Source: Maylandia zebra (lineage: Eukaryota > Chordata > Actinopteri > Cichliformes > Cichlidae). Taken from it: a stretch of 64,000 bases of DNA. Below, piece after piece: positions 1 through 37,600 of this stretch; position 1 is the first letter of the stretch, and each line of letters begins with the position of its first letter. The DNA lies in NCBI RefSeq assembly GCF_041146795.1, contig NC_135170.1, forward strand, positions 31,421,533 to 31,485,532. Reading direction: 5' to 3'. Below the pieces are notes generated by a model, which saw only the letters and a program-made list of their open reading frames with translations, had not been told where the DNA came from and ran no database searches. Both the position numbers and the translations under genes were made by a program.

Positions 1-573
1 AAAACTTCAGCCCTGAGAGTGAAACATATGGAAGGAAACAGAATTCAAGCGATAACCAAGCTGTGAGGGGTGAGAGTTAACCTTCATGTATAAACAGGAC
101 ATACTGTAATATGCAAAGCAGGCTCTCAGCTCCACATGCCTAAGAAGAATATTCAAACTAAATGTGTCCCTAATCTGTAAGAAAAGACCTCAGAATCACT
201 CGTGTTTGTTTGGTAGCCTACACTTTAAAAAAAAGTAAATAATTTGACTTTGTATATTTCCTCATACACACCCTGCATACTGTACACTTTCTGAATTAGT
301 CAGTACAGACAGACTGTTGTCTACGGAAACAAAGGTAAGCAGTGACAAAATATTATGTAAATGATATGGTGAAAGAAAGCACTTTAAAAAGCAACACTAC
401 AACACTTATTTTTGTTCGATTTACCTGGTATGGGTTTGCAGGATTTCCCCAAAACCTATCAAACAAAAACGCAGTTATAGAATATGCAAGGCTCAAGCAC
501 AAATACACATACAATGAAAAAAGAAAAACACATAACCAGTTACTGTTGACCCATTTAAATAGGGCATACTCAC
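1..573 (-). other. slc35b1: slc35b1 intron 3 (partial)
   Basis: Non-coding sequence following the exon 3 donor (CCCAG then gtgagt, read on the minus strand). It is AT-rich, and I see no further exon or repeat in it. Confidence 0.6.
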
Positions 574-2987
574 CTGGGTGGGATAGTTGACATATTGAAG
601 GGCAGAGTTACTGGACACCATGGCTCCAAGATAAGAGAGCGAGCACAGGCCATAGAGCCAGCTCTTCGTGTGATCTGGCTTGGAGCTCTCAAAAAACTGG
701 ATCACTAATTATTAAAAGAGAATTAAAGAAAAAAGTTCACAACATTACATTATTTTAAATATTAGGCAGAGAAGTTAACATACAAGAGATTCGACTGGTG
801 TTGTTCTCAGGTGTTTCCTAGCAGAGTCAGTGGAGTCTTTTAACCACTGTTATTAGTTTTTGTGTGCATTTTGTGCAGCACATACTCACAGATCTTTGCA
901 AAGACACAACTGATGATGCACTGGATGAAGACCAGCGTACGGGCGAATCTGAACTTCTCGTGACCATAATCACCTCGAGTGCTAGAAAACAGAGAGCAAC
1001 AGCATGTTGAACACAACAGACCCGTCTTGGCAGGAGCATGCAAATAGCTAGGTTAAACATCTGAGTGGTTTCATGTGTCTCCTAGCTGTGAAAAGGGCAT
1101 TCAGAAAAGGAGAGTGAAAGAGGGGTGTGGTGAGGGTAGCAGTCTGTTAGTGGACCAAAAGTTTTTTCAGCAGCTGTCTTGCTTGAGTACTTGGTGTCAG
1201 TTTGCAATTGTTTTTAGTGGGCTAATCTGAAGATAATATGTCCATATTCATAACAACATGTAATAACATGTAATAAAAGTCAGACATTGGTTTGTAGAAG
1301 TGCCGCTTCACCTCACATGGCATTTTCAAGTCATCATTTTGAAACCAGAGAGTATTCCTGTACCCTTTGTTGACAGCATACCATCTGTGTCCTTTCTCAG
1401 TATGTGAAAGAGAACACAGGCAGAGCTCTGCTTACTTTACATAAGCCAGACTGCAGATTTTAAAGTTGCATGTATAGGAGAAACAGTATACATGAAACTA
1501 AAATGTCTCTTTTGCAAAAACTTATGCCTGAACCAGTAAATCTCTGAGATTTTTAAATATACTCCCCAAAAAAGAAAAACAACGCAAAAACAAAAGTCTG
1601 TGTAATGCAGAATTTTGCTTTTAAGATAGACTAAAAATAAAAAAATTATTCTTCAGAGAAGAATTTTTCCAGATGTCTTATTCTTTTGCATATTTCTCAC
1701 ACACGTTTCATTTCATCAAACAAATTTTAATATTAGTCAGCGGTAACCAGAGAAAACCATGATTTAATTTATTAAGGCAAAAAGAGCCAAACCTGTGTGA
1801 AAAAGTAATTGCGCCCATTTATCGTTAAACCACAAGTTAACTCTAACTACCGCAGTTTGAAAGCTGAGCCCAGTTTCACTAGTCACACCCAGGCCAAACC
1901 CGTTGAATAAAGAAATTGCTTAAATAGATCCTGTCTGACAAAAGATCAACTTTTTAGAAAGTTTGAATCCCATCTTATCTGATGTAAAACTAACACATCA
2001 TAACAGCAGCAGTCAAACATGGTGGTGGTAGTGTTATGACCTGAGGCTGCTTCATGATCAGAACAACTTGCTCTAATTGATGGAACCGCAAATTTTGCTC
2101 GACCAGAAAATCCTCATAGAGAATGTCCAGCCATCAGTTTGTGCCCTACAGTTTAAGTTCACTTGGGTTAAACAGGAAGACAATAATCTGAAACACACCA
2201 GCAAGTCCACCTCAGAGCTGCTAAAAGCTGCTAGTCAAAGTCCAGACTTAATTCAGATTGACCTGAAACAGACATTCATTTTCAAAAAACCATTTAATGT
2301 GGTCAAACCAATTCTACAAAGAACAGTGAGGAAAGCAATATCTGCCCTACAGTGACATAAAGGAGTCATTGCCAGTTATCACAAATACTTGATTACAGTT
2401 CTTGTTACCAAGGTTGGCACAACCGCTTATTAGTTTTAGGGGGTAATTACTTTTGCAGAGCCCGGTAGGGTTTGATAGCCCCCCCTTTAATAAATTAAAT
2501 AACAAGTTAAAAAATGACGGTTTATATTTACATGGGTCATCTTTGTCTAATAGTGAAATTTAGGTGTGACAAATATGTAAGAATAAATCAATCAATCAAA
2601 AAGGGGGGATACTGCTGCAGTACTGTATTTAGTTTTACTTAACAGATCTGGAGATCTACAAAGACAGTGCTTCAGGTCATATGCTCATATGATTACGATT
2701 ATGAGAACTGTGATTTTTTTTCTAATGACAAAACTATAACCAAACTCCAACTAAAATTTTAATGTATGCATAGCAATATTAAAGCGGCAGCTTTTTGAAG
2801 GGAGTTTTGGTTCACAGCAGCATAACAATGTCTCTAGTTTAGCTTCGTTACTTGTTACTTACATCGTCTCTTGCAATATTCCGTAATAAAAGTAGCACAC
2901 GAAGACTCCGAAGAAGCAAACGATGAACCGTAACCTCATATTGTCCCACAGCCAGGCGGGCTTCCCAGCTCCCTTTCCCGCTGCCAT
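574..2987 (-). CDS. slc35b1: slc35b1, ER nucleotide-sugar/ATP-ADP transporter family, 5' part (coding exons 1-3)
   Basis: Partial gene running off the left edge. Coding exons on the minus strand: 2863-2987, 890-981 and 574-704. They sum to 348 bases (116 codons) with consistent phases, canonical AG acceptors and GT donors. Exon 1 encodes a hydrophobic first membrane segment ([18 protein letters not shown]). Exon 2 continues [20 protein letters not shown] and exon 3 has the SLC35B1 block [20 protein letters not shown] followed by YVNYPTQ. The start at 2987 is chosen because it puts about 20 residues before the first membrane helix, as in the family; an in-frame Met at 3083 is also possible. 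SLC35B1 (UGTREL1, AXER) is a multi-pass ER membrane carrier proposed to exchange cytosolic ATP for ER ADP. The remaining helices and the C-terminal ER-retention tail are outside the window. Confidence 0.95.
1793..2625 (+). mobile_element. Degenerate Tc1/mariner-type DNA transposon in slc35b1 intron 1
   Basis: The left end carries the motif gtgtgaaaaagtaattgc followed by a stretch typical of a common fish Tc1-like family; the matching right-hand sequence runs to about 2620. A decayed transposase segment at 2077-2340 keeps the family blocks [25 protein letters not shown] and SQSPDL but has lost the surrounding frame. It is a fossil copy. Exact ends and the target duplication are not clear because both termini have drifted. 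Confidence 0.75.
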
Positions 2988-3838
2988 GCCGTCGTCGACC
3001 ACGCCGGGAATGTTAACCGACACCACCGCTCCACTTCCCGCTCCTCTCGCTCCGACCTCTCGCTCCACTATAGCCGCTATCACGAGCCCGGAAATGGCGC
3101 TCGCGTGTTTACGTTGGCTGTGGATTATGCACCAGCTGGAAGACTTGGTGATATATCGCAGTAAATCTTATTTGCCGGAGCTTTCCAACTCTTGTCTTGA
3201 GATTCGAGTATCATGCCATAGTTGGTTGCCCTATATCACCCCAGACAGAAGGGCCTTCTAGCTGTGCAGCTGCTATATTAAAAGCATCCCGTTTTTCACA
3301 CCCGAGTAACGGTGTAACGGTAAGGATGTGCCGCTAGAGTTTTCATTGGGAAATTAAAACCTGCAATTAGCAGGAAAAGTTATCTTCTAAAAGGACCCAT
3401 TAGGTGTCAGCACCTGAGCCTGTACGCTTATATTAAGTTTAATAAAACTACCCTGAGTCATACAGGCATAATAACGTGTTTAATATACGCCGCTCCAATC
3501 CTGCAAACAAAACGCTGTCTCTTCTGTGATCGTTTGGTGTTCGCGTTAACCTTTAATGGTTAGTCGTGACTTGAGGCAGCTATTTAAAAAGCCGAGGTCC
3601 TTTCTTGAAAATGTCGCGTGCCCTTTTGTCGTCCTAGGATGTGGATTAAATTCATTGGTCCGTGTAAGAACTATGGAGCCGCTTTAAGCCAATCACAAAG
3701 CTGATTTGGCAAAGGAGGGAGGGTTTAGATTTAAAAGCCCACAGACACACGTGTCAAATGCAGACACGACAACAAAAAATAACCACAGGAATTATAATTA
3801 CCGTAGAAGGCATTTTAACGCCCCCAAAACAATTTTCT
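2988..3838. promoter_or_regulatory. slc35b1 promoter / spacer to the fam117a 3' end
   Basis: About 850 bases between the slc35b1 start codon and the inferred fam117a polyadenylation signal. Both genes point left, so this is a tandem arrangement with slc35b1 downstream. The first 120 bases are GC-rich with several CpGs, as expected of a housekeeping promoter or 5'UTR. I see no further gene here. Confidence 0.45.
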
Positions 3839-3844
3839 TTTATT
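3839..3844 (-). terminator. Putative polyadenylation signal of fam117a
   Basis: TTTATT on the + strand, i.e. AATAAA on the minus strand, 1.15 kb after the fam117a stop codon and the last plausible signal before slc35b1. If used, it gives a 3'UTR of about 1.15 kb. Confidence 0.4.
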
Positions 3845-4990
3845 GTTTTCTACACAGGCAACAGCACAGGTAACAGTAACTGCTATCACGTAAAAAGAAT
3901 ACAAAAAAAAGAAAAGAAAAAAGGCTGAAAAATTCTTCGTTGACGTTTACTCCCCATTTATCATGTAGGTCATTTATTATGTTGAAAAAACACAACTGAA
4001 TAATAATTCAATCAAAGGGAAGTCAAGCTCTTCACTAACACTGTGGTCTAAACTCCAGGGTTCAAAAAAGGCTCAAACTGACAAACACTGCGACCTGCTC
4101 TAGTTATTAAAAATAGTTTGGTTATAACAAAGCCCCCTGTAGGCAAATAAAGCTACAAAATGTCTGCTTATAAAACAGCACAAGTCAGAACAGTGAAAAC
4201 AGAAGCAGTATCGTGTGCTTCTTATAAGGACATAAAAATATGTATCTCCCTTGAAACACATCTGTAGAAAAGTAGGACATTGGAAACTTTAAGCCAAAAA
4301 TATTTCAAACAGAGATATATATATATATAAAATTCAACAAATATTTTGTTTTTCATCAGTTAACCCTCACAAATTAAGCTGGATGTTTATCTAAAATCAA
4401 CAATACTCGACTACAAAACCCATCAATTGTTTGGATAGTAAGAAGGCAAAACCTGTACCAGTGTGTGTTCTAAGTGCTAGGGTTTTTGACAGTAAATTCT
4501 CACGTTTCAAGATGAAAATAAAAGCATCCCTTCTAGACTGCGGTCTCTAACTAGAACAATTTTAATGCAAAAGAATGATTTAATAAACGCAAGTATTTAT
4601 AAAGCTTTTCAAGCATTTCCACAACTTAAATCCTGCAGTCTAATCCATGCCTCATACGGTTGAATACTAGGACAGTTTAAGTGCTGATGAGGTAAATATC
4701 AGCTGAATCAAAGCTTCCTGCAGGTGGAAAAAAAACATAAAAAAAACCAAAACAAAAGATAAAGCGGGCAGAATTTAGGCCACATTTATTCTAAAGTATG
4801 ACAGCAACAAATCTTCACAGTCACAAAGGTTATTTTGATCACAGTGATGATGGCGTGTTACAGCAGTGATGCAACACTGTCCATTGTCACGATGCATTAA
4901 AAAAAATATATATATATATCACATCCAGTTTCTGCTTGTCCTGGCAGTGCAATGTGGTTCAGTCCTGAGAGACTCTGCTCAGATATCCAC

Positions 4991-12562
<7,572 letters not shown>

Positions 12563-14569
12563 CCCCCCACTTGGCTCCCACAGCCGAGCGCAGCTTATGA
12601 AAACAGTCGTCCCTGCTTTTCTTTTTCCTCGTCGTTCACTGCAGCTCTCACGGGCTTTCTCACTGAGCGCGCTCACTTCATCCACACTGATGATCCAAAG
12701 CTCTGATCGGGCCTCTGGATGGAGAAACTACTCGAGCTTTCTTTTGTGATGTTGACCATGATGTTTGCTGCCTCACTGCTTAGTTTCGGGAAGAAGAAAA
12801 AACACGCGTGTTAAGTGAGCTTTGCAGTTTAACGCATTATACCAAACTCCGTATTATTCTTCATGCTGCAGAGTGAAAAGGGCACCAGCAGAGTCTGAGT
12901 GGTCCTGTGTCACATTGCTGCTTGTTTCCCTTGTCTGCAAAGTGACAACACAACTACTCAACCTGTGCAACTATCTCGTGCAGCATGTAATTCCAAGGGA
13001 GGATGATGTGGTTGGTTGCTGCAGAATATTACTGAGCACTTATTGGCCATCACATCCATCTGTCTCCTAAAAGGAAAGCCACCGCCCCCCCAAGCATTAA
13101 AAAAAATTGAAGCTCCCACCCACTTTGTTGAGATTTTTTTTCCTTCACTATGCGGGGCATGCGCCATCCCCTCCTCCCTTTAAAATCCACGTACAAACCT
13201 AAATCTATTCACAGGGTGTACGTGTGGCTGTGTGTGTGAGCCTTTGTGGTCTTTCAAAGAAAGTTCAGGGACCGCTAAAGGTCACTGCAGGGGTTCAAGG
13301 GATCGAGGGCAATTTTCTCTATTATATCAGAATAAAGCAATGGCACTGAAGTAACCTTAGAGCAACGTGCTTGTAGGTTTTGCAAGTTGGTAATCCTCCA
13401 CAGGCTTAAGCAGAAATAGACAAATTAAAGTAATATTTTATTTGATACAATATTCCTAACAGATATTTTCACCATTCTTTTTTTCCTTCTATAAAAAACG
13501 TCTTCAACACAAGAACCAGGATTCGGGTTTGTGCACTGTTTACATGATTTTGAACTATTTGCTTGGATTTTTCATTTTTATTCTATCATAACCACAAAAT
13601 ATAGTTGAAATAATCCATAATTCCTGCCAGAGTTATAATTAAAATGTATAATTTCTTGTGGAATGCAGTTAATCATAGAGGAACATCTGCACTATTCAGT
13701 ATGACTGATGTGCCAAATGGGAGCATCTACAGACTAAACAAATGATATGAACACGTTTTTATTTATGCTACATAGATGCAAATTATAATAATATACTTTT
13801 AAAGACCTTAACATTAAGTTAATGAGTTACTTAAAAAGTCCCTGCAGGCATTGTTTGTTCCCAGCAATATGTCCTGGCAGCATAACAAAAGCACAGGAAG
13901 CTTGCTGAAGGGCTGAGAGGTTCCTGTGAACTGATGAGGATTATGCTTGTAATGTTGAATTATTGCGTCAGGGAAAATAACATAGACAAAAATTAATCAC
14001 TGGGTGTGTAGCTGTTTGACAACTCCATATTTCAGTGATGTAGATAGAATTTTTCACAGAGTGACTGCTGGAGGATTGTGGTGCCCTCTGAAAAAACAAA
14101 AAAAGCTTTGGTGAGGACAAAGCATGTCAGGACGCCCACGATCAGCATAGACTAGTCAGATCTGTCTATCATGAGTTATCAACTCCAGGAATTCTTTTAC
14201 TACTGTTTCAACTGTTTCTTACATCAGCCATGAAATACTGACTATAAAGTTGGTAAAGTTTCAGCCTTTCTATCAAACACTCATCAGCAGAATAATTCTT
14301 GCAGGTTATTATGTCAAAGCTGGAATTTTTAAAAAGATGTTTTGATCCGTTTAGAGGAAGTAAAGTCTGTTTTTTTCATTTTGTGTGAAAATGCAAGTAC
14401 TCTAATTTGTTGCAGAACCCAAAGGCTTAGAAGTTATATGATATTTATATAATATATTTAACCAGCAGATGGAGCCACAGCAATGCAACTCCCTACTTAA
14501 CATCTACATTGCTTTTGCCACTGTTCCTTCTAAGACACACTAAAAGACACACTTCATGGAAAAAGGCAA
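12563..14569. other. Intergenic region between fam117a and rundc3a
   Basis: About 2 kb. The first 250 bases hold the fam117a 5'UTR and promoter (moderately GC-rich, with several CpGs). The rest is AT-rich and without a convincing ORF. A CTCF-like motif lies at 14462-14475. Confidence 0.5.
14462..14475 (+). promoter_or_regulatory. CTCF-like core motif
   Basis: CCAGCAGATGGAGC matches the vertebrate CTCF core CCASYAGRKGGCRS at 13 of 14 positions. Motif match only; occupancy cannot be judged. Confidence 0.3.
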
Positions 14570-14575
14570 TTTATT
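14570..14575 (-). terminator. Putative polyadenylation signal of rundc3a
   Basis: TTTATT on the + strand (AATAAA on the minus strand), about 780 bases past the rundc3a stop codon, within the expected 3'UTR. Confidence 0.45.
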
Positions 14576-15354
14576 GCAACACAAAACAAAATAACTCAAC
14601 GTACTGCATACGTGTAAAAAGAACATACTGTTGGAGATGATAAATGAACATATGCGGTACTTTAAGACTTAAAAGAATCCATAAATAGCTGCACAGATTT
14701 AAACCTTCTGAAAATGTTTGTGTTGTTTGATTAGCCAGGCAGGAATGATAAGCACTTTCAAGGGTGACAGACCCTAATACCGTTCAGTCACACAGAGCAT
14801 ACGTCTCGATGCTATGACACCATAAGGGCAGCCTGTTTAACCACCCACCCTCTGACTTTATATGGATAATCTGCATCTCTTAAAATGATCATCACATCTG
14901 TCTCTGCATCCAAAGAGCTGCCACTTAAAATGGAATAAAAATGGCCAAAGGTGCACAAATACACAGAGAATACCATGAGAAGAATACCGATTTTCAAATA
15001 AGGAGCAAGATGGGAAAATTTAGATGCGACTGGATGCTTTGGAAAATGTCTGACAAGTGTTCCCGGAGGCATTGCATGATTTCAGATGAAGGGATTGACA
15101 GATACAAAGAGGGATATGAAGAAAAGATAAGGTGAGGGGAAAGGAAACAACCAAAAGAGAGAGACTCTTTTAGCTTCATGACAACTTCACTCTCATATAC
15201 AAAAATCCAGATGTGGTGTCATAAGATCCTGTTGTTATCCCATAGAGGTGGCTATAAGATGAGAGCAGGGTTTTGGTAGGGTGTTTGGACATGGTCAACG
15301 CAGCAAGGCAGACAGGCTGGGGTTCAATCTCGGCTGTTGTTGGTCTTGAAGCTC

Positions 15355-33717
<18,363 letters not shown>

Positions 33718-33770
33718 CAAAATCCAAACATTTCCAGCCTCCCCTTACGTGTTTGTCTGTGTAAAATTGA

Positions 33771-33776
33771 AATAAA
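33771..33776 (+). terminator. Polyadenylation signal of rnf113a
   Basis: AATAAA 54 bases after the stop codon, giving a very short 3'UTR ending near 33795. Confidence 0.75.
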
Positions 33777-33846
33777 ACATTTTTTAAACAAGGTTTACAG
33801 CCTCACTGTGTGGTGCCATCAAAATAAAAAATTAACGTCAACCACG

Positions 33847-33852
33847 TTTATT
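33847..33852 (-). terminator. Putative polyadenylation signal of strada
   Basis: TTTATT on the + strand (AATAAA on the minus strand), about 830 bases past the strada stop codon. Cleavage would fall near 33830, within a few tens of bases of the rnf113a 3' end. Confidence 0.5.
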
Positions 33853-34679
33853 GTTAAAAGTCAAGTTTGAGTTTTGCAACACATTGCTTTGCCCTCACTT
33901 TCAAATATACATGCAGACAAAACAAGCACCAATAAAACATTCATTTTTGACATGAGTTAATACCCAGAGTAAGTTCAAGCAAATACATACGTCTATGCTT
34001 TGATGGTTAAACTAACACGTTAATCTTAACCTCTGTGCAACAGAACAGTTGCCTGAAACATGAAATGTAGTTTACACTGTAACACAAGTAGAGCTAAGAA
34101 ATGTGTTTACATGCTGTTAATTTAATTGACCCTCCGGGTAAACGCAAAACCTTCCATCTGGTGCAGAAGACTAACTGAGTCAGCTGTGAGGACTGCTGTG
34201 CGCCATTATGGCCTCACTGAGCATATGGGCCGCATCAAGCAGCCCTGTTCTCACACGAGGTAGAGTGTCCCCTCTGAATATTTAGTAGCAGCTTCAAACC
34301 AGTTTGTTTTGTGAGACTCTTTAGGCTACAAACACAGACTCTCTGACCTCAACACTAGCATGAGGAAGTGAGAGTCCTGTTTTGTTTTAGCTCCAGGGGG
34401 CTTGTAATGTAAGAGTACAATCTGTAAACAGGTGTAGGTGTGTGTGTGTGAGAGAGAGACAAATAGGCAATCAGTGCAGTGCAAGAGTTTGTGCATATCT
34501 AAAGAACAAAAGCGTGAGAGATGTCAAAAGAGGCAGGATGGCTGCTGGTTTGTAACCTGGGTCTGAGAACAGCCACTCCTTTTAGTATTATATACATAGG
34601 GGCCATAACAAAAACTAATCTTGTCCCATCTGCTCAGAGAGTTTCTCATATGAACATCTTCCCGCCAAATCCTCCACTG

Positions 34680-37600
34680 TCAGAAGTCCCAGTCATCTAC
34701 TTCCAGGTGGCTGAGACCGGACTCCAGACTGGCAAGTCCAGAAGGTGAGTCCTGAGGCTGGGAGCTTTCAAAGCTGGTGATAGGCGACACGGGCCGCAAC
34801 AGCTCAGGTAGGGCCTCTGAAGGTCGCCGTTTGATCTAAGAAAACAAAAAGATTTAGAGAACAAACTGAAACACGACCAATTCATATCTTATTTACTAAA
34901 TTTAAATGTTCTAACTCTCCCACAATTGTCTAACACTTTAAATACTATATACTGATACATGTACACAAGTGAAAATGTTATAATTAATTCGATATCTTGC
35001 ACACCTGTTTGAAGAAGGGATGGCCAACAAGACTGGTTGCAGATGGTCTGAAGAAATGCAATTGGGAAAACAGTTAGTGTCCCAGTCATAACACATTCCT
35101 AAAAGCAGTTGCAGTGCATTTATCGCATATATACTTTAAATATGCAGGGAGAGTTTCCCCAACCTTTTTTCTGGGTCCCGCTGTAGACACAGCTCAACAA
35201 AGGTGTGGAACTGTGGGGAGAACGTCCGGTTGTATGGGTGTCCTCCTGACGATGACGAGGGTTCACCGTTGGAGTTTCGGACTCCTCCCGGTCCTGGACC
35301 CTCACAGATCCCAGAGTCAGCACCAGAACGGGAAGGCTTCATGGACAGCTCCTCTGGTGGTATAGTTGTGGTATCCAGCAAGCATGGCACTGTCCCATTT
35401 AGCTTCTCCAGTAGCATCTGTGGAAATGAGCTAGTATTAGTTTAACCCAATGACCTTCTTGCACACCTTAAGAGTTTGTGGTTTTAGTGTTCAGCTTTGC
35501 CCCTAATCTTCAGTTTAGATCAAAATGAAAATAACACCAATATTGTTGTTTACCATTAAATTACTTTCTACAGTCAAAATGTAACATAGGAGACTATTTA
35601 GGCCGTTGACACATCTCTGCTTACCTGTGTAGCTGGCATGTCTTTGAAGGGAACGTGTCCATTGGCTAGTTCACAGGCTGTGATCCCGAGGCTGTAGATG
35701 TCTGATCGAGAGTCATAGCCCTGGAGATTCTTCAAAAAAAAAAAAAAAAATCAAATAGAAACTGTCAGTTTCATCTGTACCCCTCTTCTCATTTTCGTTG
35801 TGCATGTAGCATGAAAACTATAGTTCTGCAGCCTCTAACATTGTGAATGCTGTTCTGCGGTCAGTGTTGAAAAATGTAGTACCTGTTGCAGCACTTCGGG
35901 ACTAAGCCACGGCAGCACGTTAACGCTATACTGGGGGAAGTCGTGGACCACTTTGGCCCTTTGGCCATGTCGAATGAGGCTAAAGATGCTCCGCAGACCT
36001 GACATGCACACTTGTCCATCTGCAGAGATCAAAACGTGGCTGGCCTTCACACTCCTGCATAACCAAAACATTTAAGATAATCAATATCGTATCAGGTGTG
36101 AATGATTGTATTTTAATGACAGGGTAATATACATTAAACCACATGCTTGTCTTACCGGTGCACATATCCCATATGATGGATGTATTCAAGAGCTTTGAGC
36201 ATGCCTAGCAAAATGTATGCTATAGTCAGCTCACTCATACCATCTGTAAAATGTGTGCAGATGAGATCTCTGGCTGACCCTGCAAGATTCAAAAACAGAT
36301 GATCGTGATTAGAAAGCTCTCCGACATTAGCAGAGGCCGCTTCATGAATTGTTAACATAAATTTAGTTGCATAACGTATGAGAAACAGCAATAAGGTAAG
36401 AAATTGGATTTCTTACCATAAGCCATGAAAGGTGTGATGACCCATAATTCATTTTCAGCTATAAAGACGCTCTTGTATGGTAGAATACTGGGGTGGTGAA
36501 ACAACTTTGAGACATGTAGTTCACCCTGTGAGACAGAAAGGAAACTACATCTTATTATGTCAGAGCGAAAGATGGGGAGGAGAAGATTACATAAAATGCA
36601 ATAGACTACGAGGCTGGCAAACAGATAAATTCTCAATAAAGCACTAAAATGAAATATGGGGAGGAGGGTGACATAAGAGTCAAGTCATGCACACTGAAGG
36701 CATTGAGCGATTCAAACCTGCAGGTAGGTAACCATGTCATTAGTACATGACTCCAAGTCAATCCGTCGGATGGCCACATGCTCCCCAGTGGGTCTATATC
36801 GAGCCAGGTTAACAGTCATTAAATTGTCCAAGCCCCGACCTACAAGACAATATTCAAATCACTGAGACAAAGTCATCCTCCAGTTCTGTTTGTTTGAATA
36901 TTTATGTTGTTGTATGTTGTTAAATGCTAAACACACACAACTTAACAATACTTTTTATTTACAATCCAAATACTACCTTTAATAGTAAAAAAACCAAAAC
37001 AACACATTTAGCTACACTTAAAACAATTCATTACATTCATCTTTAGTTTAAAAGGAAGGAAAAACCACCAGGACTCTAAACTACTGATATAGTAGCAGAT
37101 CCAGCTCATGAGCTATCATAATTCACAGGAAGGTGACCACGGTGTGTGTACATTTGATTAAATTCTGATCAATACTGAAAAAAAGAGCAGTGATAAAAAT
37201 TTTAAATGAACAGTTGATAGACTTATTGCTATAGAAAAAGCTTATTGTTCCTTTGACCACTTGTTTATATATAACTATTTTTAAGTTGAGTGTTCTTTAC
37301 TCAAGCATCAATACATTTTGTTTAACAAATGTCCAGAAATAACAAGAACGACATTAATGAAGGTCACCCAAAGCTACTACCTTAACTATATGGAGGCCAG
37401 CTGTGCTTAAAAGGTGCATTAGGAGTCAGGAAAAACCCTAGGTGATCTAGTTTTATGAAGAAGAAAAAAAACATCACAAGAAACTGTTCTTTAGCCAGTG
37501 CAGGCAAAACAAATCTGTTACTGCCAACAAAAACTGAATTAAGTTGAGGCATGTCTTTGATTTTACTTACCAATAACAGCAAGGAGCTCATAAGAGCTGC

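Noticed and set aside
2923-3261. 112-residue + strand ORF
   Set aside because: Antisense of slc35b1 exon 1 and GC-rich promoter; no family resemblance.
15290-15345. tRNA B-box-like ggttcaatctc, possible SINE
   Set aside because: No A box at the right distance and no tail; a chance match just beyond the rundc3a stop codon.
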